NCBI GenBank assembly: GCA_947629615.1
Contig: CANRER010000039.1
Span: forward strand, 1-11,153
Reading direction: 5' to 3'
Source: an uncultured Clostridia bacterium
GTDB lineage: Bacteria > Bacillota > Clostridia > UMGS1883
Length of the DNA: 11,153 nucleotides
Made by a program: the position numbers and the translations under genes. The notes under the pieces are model-generated. The model searched no databases. It was not told the DNA's origin and saw only the letters and a list, made by a program, of their open reading frames with translations. Shown here piece after piece: positions 1 to 6,249 of this stretch (position 1 is the stretch's first letter; every line of letters begins with the position of its first letter).

Positions 1-878
1 GAGCTGATACTGCCGCCTGCGTTTGGCAGATACGCTCCGTCAGCGGTGGTGATGAAAAATTCAGCACCGGCAAGGGGCTCTTTAGTCTCGCCGTCCAGCT
101 TTTGGACTATGACCTGTCCGCTGGGCTTGTTAAAGAAAGTTATGGTTTGTGTGTCGTTGGCCGTGACTTCAACGGTCTGAGACGTTGTTTCCAGCACATA
201 GCCGTCCGGGGCTTTGGTCTCGGTTATTACCAGAACCGTTCCGGCCTTTACGCCTGTGAGAACAATTTGTCCGTACTCGTCGGTGACATAGTACCCGTTG
301 GAGCTTACCGTCCCGCCGTCGTTGGCGACGTATGCCCCATCAGCGGTGGTGATTAGGAACTCCGCGCCGGCAAGAGGCTGCTTTGATACGCTGTCCAGCT
401 TTTGGACTATGACCTGTCCGCTTGGCTTATCCGCAAACTCCACCTCAATGTTGGCCTGCTCCTCGCCTGAGATGTACACGGTCTTTTCCGGCTCGGTTAT
501 CTCATAGCCGGATGGGGCCTGAGTTTCCTCGACGATGTACGTCCCCGCTGCAAGGCCGGTAATGACTGCCGTGCCGTTGACGGACGTCATATATTCGCCG
601 ATAACGGTGCCTCCCGTGCCGCTGACTCCCTCAAAGTAACGAAGCCGGAACTTTGCGCCCTGCAATACAGCGCCCGTAACCGCGTCTACCTTCTTGATTA
701 TCAGCGCCGATTTTGGCGTATTCGTAAAGGTGACCTCCTTGTTCTCTCCGGCCGTGATATATATCTCCTGTACGTTCTGCTCGGAGAGCAGATATCCCGC
801 CGGTGCTTCCAGCTCGGTTATCTTGTACCAGCCGGTCTGAAGGTCGTACAGATGAATGCGTCCGTTTTTTATGTGCGC
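1..878 (-). CDS. Cna-B/SpaA repeat surface protein, fragment without its 5' end
   Basis: An open frame of about 292 codons runs from the stop at 879-881 out of the window at base 1. It reads as tandem Cna-B (SpaA-like, prealbumin-like) domains, found in sortase-anchored pilins and adhesins of Gram-positive bacteria. Visible are the second half of one domain (878-708, with ITELEAPAGY and FTN), a full 97-residue domain (707-417, IKKVDAVTG to EFADKPSG), a full 100-residue domain (416-117, VQKLDSVSK to FFNKPSG) and the start of a fourth. Each full domain has the Lys of the first strand and the Glu before APxGY used for self-generated Lys-Asn/Asp isopeptide bonds. No ATG, GTG or TTG and no ribosome binding site lies at the 5' edge; the first internal starts fall mid-domain. 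No signal peptide is present. It is either a truncated gene or a silent cassette, or the join is an assembly artefact. The C-terminal anchor is outside the window. Confidence 0.8.
40..422. repeat. Two copies of a 300-bp-period direct repeat within the Cna-B gene
   Basis: The stretch 40-122 recurs at 340-422 at a spacing of exactly 300 bp. It includes a perfectly identical 30-bp block (93-122 and 393-422) and an identical 14-bp block (40-53 and 340-353). The period equals one 100-residue Cna-B domain, and the conserved part encodes the domain start (SGQVIVQKLD, PLAGAEF, ITTADGAY). Identity at the DNA level suggests recent duplication or gene conversion between domains, and makes domain-number variation by recombination possible. 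Confidence 0.8.
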
Positions 879-886
879 TTATGCAA

Positions 887-2482
887 TTACCTCATCGACT
901 CGACCGCTGCGCGTTCAATCGGCAAGCCCGCCGAATAGCGGCGGATATAGCGGTTAAAGCCCTCCACGTCGGCGGGGTCGGGGCTTACGGTGACGCTCTT
1001 CATGCCCTTAAACACCTTTTCGTTAAGGTATTCGTCGAGTGCCTCGCCCTCGGCCTTTTCGAGCATATAGGCCGCCAACAGGGCTATGCCCCACGCACCG
1101 CCCTCGCCGGCGGTTTCCATAACGCTCACGGGGGCGTCCATAGCGGCGGCGAGTACCCGCTGACCAACGCCCTCGGTTTTGAACAAGCCGCCGTGGCCGA
1201 GAATACTGTCAACCTTCACGCCCTCCTGACGGAACATAATGTCCAGCCCTATCTTGAGCGCGCCCAGCGTCGCGTAAAGGTTGGCGCGCATGAAGTTCGC
1301 CAAGCTGAAATCGCTTTCCGGCGTGCGGACGAACAGGGGCCGCCCCTCCTCGAAGCCTGTTATGCTCTCGCCGGAATAGTAGCAGTAGGAAAGCAGGCCG
1401 CCGCAGTCGGGCGCGCCCTCCATCGCCTTGAAGTACAGCGCATCGTAGAGCTTCGGCATACTGATGTCAACGCCCATAAGCTCCGAAAATTCCTTGAATA
1501 TGTTCACCCAAGCGTTTATGTCCGAGGTGCAGTTGTTGCAATGCACCATGCCGACCAAATCGCCCATAGGCGTGGTTACAAGGTCTATCTCGGGGTAAAC
1601 CTTGGAAAGCTCCTTTTCCAAAACAATCATGGCAAAAACCGACGTTCCGGCCGAAACGTTGCCCGTGCGCACCGTAACGCTGTTTGTCGCCACCATGCCG
1701 GTGCCGGCGTCGCCCTCCGGCGGGCAGAGGGGAGAGCCGGGCTCAAGCTCGCCGCTGGGATCGAGCAAGAGCGCGCCCTCGGCGGTGAGCACGCCGGCGT
1801 TTTCGCCGGCCACAAGCACCTTGGGCATTATGTCCTCAAGCCGCCACGGCAAATCCTTGATGAGCAGGTTGAATTTTTCGACCATCGAGGCGTTGTAGGT
1901 TTTCGTGCCGGTGTCGATGGGGAACATACCCGAGGCCTCGCCCACGCCCAGCGCCTTTTCGCCCGTCAGCCGCCACTGTATGTAGCCGGCCAGCGTGGTG
2001 AGGTAAGCTATGCGGGGAACGTGCTCCTCGCCGTTCAGAATAGCTTGGTATAGGTGGGCTATGCTCCAACGCTGCGGAATGTTGTAGTTGAAAAGGCTCG
2101 TCAGCTCGCGGGAGGCGCGTTCGGTTATCGTGTTGCGCCAAGTGCGGAATGGGGCGAGCAGCCTGCCCTCGCTGTCGAACGCCATATAGCCGTGCATCAT
2201 GGCGCTGAAGCCCATCGCGCCGATTTTCGTGAGCTTAACGCCGTATTTTTCCATTACGTCGGCCTTTAGCTTGGCGTAACAGTCCTGAAGGCCGGTGTGA
2301 ATGTCGTCCAAGGAATAGGTCCAAACGCCGTTTTCAAGGCGGTTTTCCCAAGTATGCCCGCCCGAAGCGACGGGAGCCTTGTCGCTCGCTATAAGCACCG
2401 CCTTTATCCGTGTTGAGCCAAATTCAACGCCCAGCACGGCGCGGCCCTCGGCAATTTCGGTTCTTATTTGTTCGGTAGTCAT
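887..2482 (-). CDS. FGGY-family carbohydrate kinase (pentulokinase-like)
   Basis: This 531-residue protein is predicted to phosphorylate a sugar, probably a ketopentose such as xylulose or ribulose, with ATP in the cytoplasm. The N-terminal FGGY domain opens with GVEFGSTRIK (residues 18-27), the phosphate-binding loop, where Glu stands in the usual Asp position. The likely catalytic base is Asp258 in PEGDAGTGM. The C-terminal domain carries GHGGLFKTEGVGQRV near residue 430, and the protein ends with a helical tail (GLPIERAAVE) normal for the family, so it looks complete. The ATG at 2480-2482 is chosen because AGGAGG lies 7 nt upstream; an in-frame ATG at 2504-2506 falls upstream of the predicted transcription start. 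It has its own promoter and follows the terminator of the HPr-like gene. No terminator follows its stop, where the Cna-B fragment begins at once. Substrate specificity cannot be read from the sequence. Confidence 0.9.
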   Translation of the reverse strand: MTTEQIRTEIAEGRAVLGVEFGSTRIKAVLIASDKAPVASGGHTWENRLENGVWTYSLDDIHTGLQDCYAKLKADVMEKYGVKLTKIGAMGFSAMMHGYMAFDSEGRLLAPFRTWRNTITERASRELTSLFNYNIPQRWSIAHLYQAILNGEEHVPRIAYLTTLAGYIQWRLTGEKALGVGEASGMFPIDTGTKTYNASMVEKFNLLIKDLPWRLEDIMPKVLVAGENAGVLTAEGALLLDPSGELEPGSPLCPPEGDAGTGMVATNSVTVRTGNVSAGTSVFAMIVLEKELSKVYPEIDLVTTPMGDLVGMVHCNNCTSDINAWVNIFKEFSELMGVDISMPKLYDALYFKAMEGAPDCGGLLSYCYYSGESITGFEEGRPLFVRTPESDFSLANFMRANLYATLGALKIGLDIMFRQEGVKVDSILGHGGLFKTEGVGQRVLAAAMDAPVSVMETAGEGGAWGIALLAAYMLEKAEGEALDEYLNEKVFKGMKSVTVSPDPADVEGFNRYIRRYSAGLPIERAAVESMR

Positions 2483-2508
2483 TTTTCTTCCTCCTTTTTT
2501 ATGCATTA

Positions 2509-2537
2509 ATTATACTATACCGCGGAAAAAATTTCAA
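2509..2537 (-). promoter_or_regulatory. Sigma-A promoter of the FGGY kinase gene
   Basis: On the minus strand TTGAAA (2532-2537) and a perfect TATAAT (2509-2514) are separated by 17 bp. Transcription would start near 2502, giving a leader of about 20 nt that contains the AGGAGG site (2490-2495) and the ATG at 2480-2482. The promoter lies just downstream of the preceding gene's terminator, so the kinase is its own transcription unit. Confidence 0.8.
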
Positions 2538-2557
2538 TAGAAAAATTCCGAATTATG

Positions 2558-2579
2558 AAAAAAGCTCCGCGAACGGAGC
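2558..2579 (-). terminator. Intrinsic terminator of the HPr-like gene
   Basis: On the minus strand a perfect 6-bp stem GCTCCG/CGGAGC (2574-2579 with 2564-2569) closes a TTCG tetraloop and runs straight into six T residues (2558-2563). It begins 16 nt after the stop codon of the HPr-like gene. Confidence 0.9.
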
Positions 2580-2595
2580 CTCTTTGCCGGTGGAG

Positions 2596-2838
2596 CTATT
2601 CAACTATGAAGTCGCCGACGCGCGAGAAAAACTCCTCCACGCCGTCGTCGCCCTCATTGGCGTCAATCGTCATAAGTACGGGCCGGCTTCTGTCAAGACT
2701 GAATATTCCGAGAATTGATTTTGCGTTGACTGTAAAGCTGTCGGTCAGAATATCAACCTCGAAGTCCGCCGATGTGGCCGCGCCCACAAGGGTGCGCACC
2801 TTATCGACCGTGTCGATATTGATTTTCCTGTTTAACAT
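2596..2838 (-). CDS. HPr-family phosphocarrier-like protein lacking the active-site histidine
   Basis: This 80-residue protein has the HPr fold signature VNAKSILGIFSL (residues 37-48), the region around the regulatory serine (Ser46 of classical HPr, here Ser41), and a normal HPr length. The PTS phosphorylation motif GLHARP is missing: counting back 31 residues from Ser41 puts Thr10 where His15 should be, in the sequence NIDTVDKV. It therefore cannot carry phosphate from Enzyme I to sugar permeases. With the serine kept, it may be a Crh-like regulator phosphorylated by HPr kinase, acting in carbon catabolite control; this is inference. AAGGAG lies about 9 nt before the ATG at 2836-2838. The gene is followed by its own terminator and precedes a sugar kinase gene on the same strand. 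Confidence 0.85.
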   Translation of the reverse strand: MLNRKINIDTVDKVRTLVGAATSADFEVDILTDSFTVNAKSILGIFSLDRSRPVLMTIDANEGDDGVEEFFSRVGDFIVE

Positions 2839-2917
2839 TTTGGCGTCTCCTTAAAAGTGTTCGGAAAGGCTCCCCATGTAGTCGTCGCGATGTGAAGCAC
2901 AAATTTCACTGCATACA

Positions 2918-2946
2918 ATGATAACACAAACCAAGCGTAAAATAAA
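2918..2946 (-). promoter_or_regulatory. Candidate promoter of the HPr-like gene
   Basis: TATCAT (rc of 2918-2923) has a 17-bp spacer to TTTATT (rc of 2941-2946). The -10 is one base from consensus but the -35 is weak. It is the best-placed candidate in the AT-rich part of this divergent region, with a leader of roughly 75 nt before the start codon. Confidence 0.35.
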
Positions 2947-3042
2947 TGGTAGTTTTAATATAAAATTCGCCGCCGCCAAAAGATTTTTTTGTGTAAAATT
3001 TTTTGGACGAACAGGTCTTTTCAAAAAATTTACAAATTAGCA

Positions 3043-3071
3043 TTTACAAATGTGGAAAATAGTAGTATAAT
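3043..3071 (+). promoter_or_regulatory. Sigma-A promoter of the GlgA-like gene
   Basis: TTTACA (3043-3048), a 17-bp spacer and a perfect TATAAT (3066-3071) give a near-consensus housekeeping promoter. Transcription would start near 3078, leaving a leader of about 54 nt. The upstream stretch 2940-3040 is AT-rich. Confidence 0.8.
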
Positions 3072-3083
3072 TAATATACGGAA

Positions 3084-3098
3084 ACGGGCCGCGCCCGT
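3084..3098 (+). other. Small hairpin in the leader of the GlgA-like gene
   Basis: ACGGGC (3084-3089) and GCCCGT (3093-3098) form a perfect 6-bp stem over a 3-nt loop just after the predicted transcription start. The CCCG inside the right arm could instead pair with CGGG at 3112-3115, next to the ribosome binding site. This may only stabilise the 5' end of the mRNA; it matches no riboswitch I know. Confidence 0.4.
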
Positions 3099-3131
3099 GA
3101 AAAACCGACTTCGGGAAAGGAGTATACGACC

Positions 3132-4583
3132 ATGAAAAAAATATTTATAGTTGCTTCGGAATGTCTGCCCTTCGTTAAAACGGGAATAGCCGCCGACGTG
3201 GCCGCCGCTCTGCCCCGCGGCCTCGACGCGGCCGAATACGACGTGCGCGTCGCCCTGCCCTTTTATTCCTGCATACCGGCCCATTTGAGCAAGGACTGCA
3301 AATACGCCGCGCATTTCTATTTGAGCACGGGCGAGAGCATAAACAACGAATACGTGGGAATAATGACTTGCGAGCGCGGCGGCGTAAAGTATTACTTCGT
3401 CGATAACAAGCGCTTTTTCAGCGGGCCGCGCCCCTACGGCGAGCCGAGGGCCGACCTTGAAAAATTCTGCTTTTTCTCAAAGGCGGCGCTTTCGCTGCTG
3501 CCCGTCGTAAATTTCCGCCCCGACGTTATCCATTGCCACGACTGGCAGACCGCAGCCATACCCGTGTATCTTAAAACGGAGTTCGCCGACGGCGAATTTT
3601 ATCGGGGGATAAAGTCCGTGCTGACGGTACATAATTTAGCCGAGCAGGGTAAGGCGGATATAAAGACCCTTCGCGACCTTACAGGCTTTTCGCCCGAGCT
3701 TTTCGTGCCGTCCAAGCTGGAGCTTAACGGCCGCGCCAGCCTGCTCAAGGGCGGCATAGTCTACGCCGACGCGGTCACTACCGACAGCGCGGCCCACGCC
3801 GAGGAAATACAAACGCCCGAGCTGGGCGAGGGGCTGGACGGCCTTATTCGCACAAGGGCCGACGCCCTAAAGGGCATAATGGTGGGGCTTGACCACGCCA
3901 TGTTCGACCCCTCCACCGACGAAAGCATATTCGTGCAGTACAACCTGAACGATTTTTGGGCCCGCAAGTGGGAAAACAAGACGCTGCTCCAGCGTCAGCT
4001 CGGCCTCGAGGAGGACAGGAACAAGTTCCTCGTCGGCGTGGTTTCGCGCCTGACCGACGGCAAGGGCATAGACCTGCTTGAGGAAGCCCTCGGCGAGATA
4101 TTGGACGGCTCCACCCAGCTTGTGATAATCGGCACCGGCGACCGCCGCCACGAGGATATTTTGAAGGAGGCGGAGTGGCGCAACCGAGGCCGTATGAGCG
4201 CGAATATCTACTATAGCAGAGAGCTTAGCCGCCGGCTTTTCGCCGGGGCCGACGCGCTGCTCGTTCCCTCCCGCTCGGAGCCGAGCGGCCTGACGCAGCT
4301 TATAGCCATGCGCTACGGCGTTGTCCCCATAGTGCGCGAAATAGGCAGCCTTAAGGACACCGTGCCGCCCTTCAACGAATACGAAAACGAGGGGCTGGGC
4401 TTCTCGTTCCGTAATTGCAGCTCGCGGGAGCTGGCCGACGCGGTGGCCTACGCGCGGCGCGTGTACTTCGATATGCCCATAAAGTGGCAGCAGATGATGC
4501 TCCGCGATATGACGGCCGATTGTTCGTGGAACGGCTGCGTCGAAAAGTACGCCGAAATATATGGCGCTCTTTGCGAAAAATAA
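3132..4583 (+). CDS. glgA: Glycogen/starch synthase-like GT5 glycosyltransferase with altered donor loops
   Basis: This 483-residue protein matches GlgA in length and overall order of motifs. GlgA transfers glucose from ADP-glucose to the growing alpha-1,4-glucan in the cytoplasm. The GT-B N-domain starts IFIVASECLPFVKTG, followed by HCHDWQTA (residues 134-141) and TVHNLAEQG. The C-domain has VVSRLTDGKGIDLL, and SEPSGLTQLIAMRYG with the conserved Glu383. Two sugar-nucleotide loops deviate: the usual KTGGL reads KTGIA (residues 16-20), and the usual TGGLxDTV reads IGSLKDTV (404-411). The Cys of EPCGL is Ser385. The fold and catalytic Glu are kept, but donor use may differ from the standard enzyme, or this may be a paralog. 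AAAGGAG lies 9 nt before the ATG. The gene stands alone, with its own promoter and a strong terminator; no glgC, glgB or glgP is adjacent. Confidence 0.85.
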   Translation: MKKIFIVASECLPFVKTGIAADVAAALPRGLDAAEYDVRVALPFYSCIPAHLSKDCKYAAHFYLSTGESINNEYVGIMTCERGGVKYYFVDNKRFFSGPRPYGEPRADLEKFCFFSKAALSLLPVVNFRPDVIHCHDWQTAAIPVYLKTEFADGEFYRGIKSVLTVHNLAEQGKADIKTLRDLTGFSPELFVPSKLELNGRASLLKGGIVYADAVTTDSAAHAEEIQTPELGEGLDGLIRTRADALKGIMVGLDHAMFDPSTDESIFVQYNLNDFWARKWENKTLLQRQLGLEEDRNKFLVGVVSRLTDGKGIDLLEEALGEILDGSTQLVIIGTGDRRHEDILKEAEWRNRGRMSANIYYSRELSRRLFAGADALLVPSRSEPSGLTQLIAMRYGVVPIVREIGSLKDTVPPFNEYENEGLGFSFRNCSSRELADAVAYARRVYFDMPIKWQQMMLRDMTADCSWNGCVEKYAEIYGALCEK

Positions 4584-4590
4584 AATACAG

Positions 4591-4626
4591 AAAAATAAAG
4601 GCGGTGAAGGCCGCTTTTATTTTTTT
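4591..4626 (+). terminator. Intrinsic terminator after the GlgA-like gene
   Basis: A 14-bp stem (4591-4604 with 4611-4624, one G-T wobble) surrounds a 6-nt loop. Its GC core (GGCGG/CCGC) is flanked by an A-rich left arm and a run of seven T residues (4620-4626). It starts 7 nt after the stop codon. The A-tract on the left could also let it act on transcripts from the other direction. Confidence 0.9.
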
Positions 4627-4634
4627 ACGGCCCC

Positions 4635-4664
4635 CGCGACGCAAAGGGAGTAAAATCCGTCTTA
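4635..4664 (+). promoter_or_regulatory. Candidate ECF-sigma promoter (possible autoregulation)
   Basis: CGTCTTA (4658-4664) resembles the CGTC-type -10 of ECF sigma promoters in Firmicutes. CGCGAC (4635-4640) sits at a 17-bp spacing and loosely resembles their xGxAAC -35. No TATAAT-type promoter is visible between the preceding terminator and the sigma gene, so autoregulation is plausible but unproven. Confidence 0.4.
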
Positions 4665-4703
4665 TATGGTGAAGGCCTTCAAATAACAAAGGAGATTTGC
4701 AGC

Positions 4704-5261
4704 ATGGAAGACAGGGAAATAATCGGGCTGTACCTTGCCCGAAACGAGGCCGCCCTTACGGAAACGGCGAAAAAATACGGACGAATGGTGCGCTCCGTGG
4801 CCTACGGCATTTTGAAAAACGAGGCCGACAGCGAGGAATGCGAAAACGACACCTATCTTTCCGCGTGGGGCAGCATACCCCCGCAGCGTCCGACCTCGCT
4901 GGGGGCGTACCTCGGGCGGATAGCCCGCAACGCCGCCCTCGGCAGGCTGGAATACTACGCCGCCGAAAAGCGCAGCCGCGTTCTCGAAACGCCGCTGGAC
5001 GAGCTTGGCGACATAGCCTCCGGCTCGCCCACGCCCGAGGCCGAGCTTGAGCAGGCCGAGCTTTCGCGCCTCATCGACGCTTACCTTCGCGGCAAAAGCC
5101 GGGCCAAGCGAGTGGTGTTCGTGCGGCGGTACTGGTACTGCGACCCCATCGGCAAAATCGCCCGCGAGCAGGGCTATTCCGAAAGCAAGGTCAAGTCTAT
5201 GCTCATGAGAATGAGAAACGAGCTTAAAATCTATCTTGAAAGGAACGGTATCAAATTATGA
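4704..5261 (+). CDS. ECF-type RNA polymerase sigma factor
   Basis: This 185-residue protein has the two-domain layout of extracytoplasmic-function sigma-70 factors. Region 2 (about residues 10-60, ALTETAKKYGRMVRSVAYGI, then EADSEECENDTYLSAW) contacts core RNA polymerase and the -10 element. Region 4 (about 130-178) has a helix-turn-helix, IGKIAREQGYSESKVKSML, for the -35 element. AAGGAG lies 8 nt before the ATG. It overlaps the following membrane protein by ATGA, the usual sigma/anti-sigma coupling. The signal sensed and the regulon cannot be told from the sequence, and I do not assign it to a named ECF group. Confidence 0.92.
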   Translation: MEDREIIGLYLARNEAALTETAKKYGRMVRSVAYGILKNEADSEECENDTYLSAWGSIPPQRPTSLGAYLGRIARNAALGRLEYYAAEKRSRVLETPLDELGDIASGSPTPEAELEQAELSRLIDAYLRGKSRAKRVVFVRRYWYCDPIGKIAREQGYSESKVKSMLMRMRNELKIYLERNGIKL

Positions 5262-5974
5262 ATAAAAACGAGCTTTTTAAGGCTGTCGGAGGCATTTCCG
5301 AGGAGCTTATCGGCGAGGCGGAGGGCCGCGTCTGCCGCCGTCGTCATGTCAGAACCGGCGCGCCTATAGCGGCGGCGGTGATGGCGGTCAGCGCGACGGT
5401 TTTCGCGGCGGTGAACGGAGCCAAACGAAGCGTGCATCATTCGTGGAAAATAGATTACCGCTCTCTGCCCGCGGCGGAGCGGCTCGTCGGGGACGTGGGC
5501 TTCGGCCCTGAGCTGCCCGAGGAGTTCGCGAACGGCTACGCCTTTGATGAGGGGCGCATTATGGACAGCGAAAACTTTGACGAAAACGGCCAATCCATAG
5601 AAAAGTATAAGGGCCTGTCCGTCGGCTACGCCCTTGACGGCGACGGCATAGAGCTCCACATCAACGCCGCAAAGACCAACGCCGCGCCCGACGGCGATTT
5701 GGTCGGCGAATACGGCGGCTGCAAGCTGTATTACTACAGCTATATGAACAAGTTCGTGCCGGGCAGCTACGAGCTGACAGAGCAGGACATCGCCGACCGC
5801 GACAGCGGCAAGTACGTTTTCAGCTTCGGCAGCAGCGAGGTCGAGGTCAAGGAGATAAAGGGCCTTTCGTGGGACGACGGCGGCGAACGCTTCAGCCTTA
5901 CCGGCATCGACACGCCCCTCACCGCTGAGGATATGGCGTCGATGGCGCACGAGCTGATCGACTTGCAAAAGTGA
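5258..5974 (+). CDS. Putative membrane-bound anti-sigma factor
   Basis: This 238-residue protein has a short N-terminal cytoplasmic part (1-34, with ELFKAVGGISEELIGEAE, a motif I associate with clostridial proteins paired to ECF sigmas), one membrane segment (about 35-52, Ala/Val-rich) and an extracellular domain of about 185 residues rich in Asp, Gly and Tyr. No HxxxCxxC zinc anti-sigma motif is present. The ATGA overlap with the sigma gene means translational coupling, and together with the topology supports a role in holding the sigma factor at the membrane until a signal arrives. The function is inferred from context; the extracellular domain matches no family I can name. A hairpin terminator follows, closing a two-gene operon. 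Confidence 0.7.
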   Translation: MNKNELFKAVGGISEELIGEAEGRVCRRRHVRTGAPIAAAVMAVSATVFAAVNGAKRSVHHSWKIDYRSLPAAERLVGDVGFGPELPEEFANGYAFDEGRIMDSENFDENGQSIEKYKGLSVGYALDGDGIELHINAAKTNAAPDGDLVGEYGGCKLYYYSYMNKFVPGSYELTEQDIADRDSGKYVFSFGSSEVEVKEIKGLSWDDGGERFSLTGIDTPLTAEDMASMAHELIDLQK

Positions 5975-6000
5975 GGCCGAGCTGAATAATAAACGGTAAA

Positions 6001-6028
6001 AGAAATCCGCTCGTTTGAGCGGATTTCT
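6001..6028 (+). terminator. Hairpin terminator of the sigma/anti-sigma operon
   Basis: A perfect 12-bp stem (6001-6012 with 6017-6028) closes a GTTT loop. The right arm ends GGATTTCT and is followed by GCGTATTGTTT, so the T-tract is partly inside the stem and not pure. It lies 26 nt after the stop codon. The symmetry could allow some activity on both strands. Confidence 0.75.
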
Positions 6029-6056
6029 GCGTATTGTTTACAATCGGCCGATGGTG

Positions 6057-6232
6057 AAACCCCTCATCAGTCGGCTTCGCCGACAGCTTCCCCCCGAGGG
6101 GAAGCCAAGGGCTGTTGTGCGGACTTTTACTTTATGCAAAGATGACAGCAAAAGTGCAATTCCCGCACACAATCTTGCCTTCTCCTTGGGGAGAAGGTGG
6201 CGCGAGCGAAGCGAGCGACGGATGAGGGGTTT
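6057..6232. mobile_element. MITE-like 176-bp element with long imperfect terminal inverted repeats
   Basis: The ends match as AAACCCCTCATC (6057-6068) and GATGAGGGGTTT (6221-6232). Inverted similarity continues inward for over 50 bp: each arm has a TTCG-centred G/C-rich stem, then a second perfect 8-bp stem (GCTTCCCC/GGGGAAGC on the left, CCTTCTCC/GGAGAAGG on the right), then a shared GCCAAG/GGCAAG-like stretch. Even the centre is partly self-complementary (TTGTGCGG near 6115 against CCCGCACACAA near 6165). There is no open frame of note. I see no clear target-site duplication. It sits between two convergent operons, where its folded RNA could also stop transcription. It resembles repeated palindromic elements I recall from gut Clostridia, but copy number cannot be tested here. 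Confidence 0.6.
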
Positions 6233-6249
6233 TCCCCGGCCCAGCTCGG

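Noticed and set aside
40..422. CRISPR-like repeat
   Set aside because: Only two copies at 300-bp spacing, in frame inside Cna-B domains; these are protein domain repeats.
803..2053. 416-codon open frame on the plus strand
   Set aside because: It is antisense to the FGGY kinase, whose motifs are clear; the His/Arg/Ala-rich translation has no recognisable domain.
2483..2506. Longer start for the FGGY kinase at the ATG 2504-2506
   Set aside because: It lies upstream of the transcription start predicted from the TTGAAA/TATAAT promoter, and AGGAGG is placed for the ATG at 2480-2482.
5258..5974. Zinc-finger (RsrA/RskA-type) anti-sigma factor
   Set aside because: No HxxxCxxC motif; the cytoplasmic part has a single Cys at residue 26.
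6029..6249. Target-site duplication around the inverted-repeat element
   Set aside because: The flanks outside 6057 and 6232 show no convincing direct repeat; a short shared GGCC is too little.
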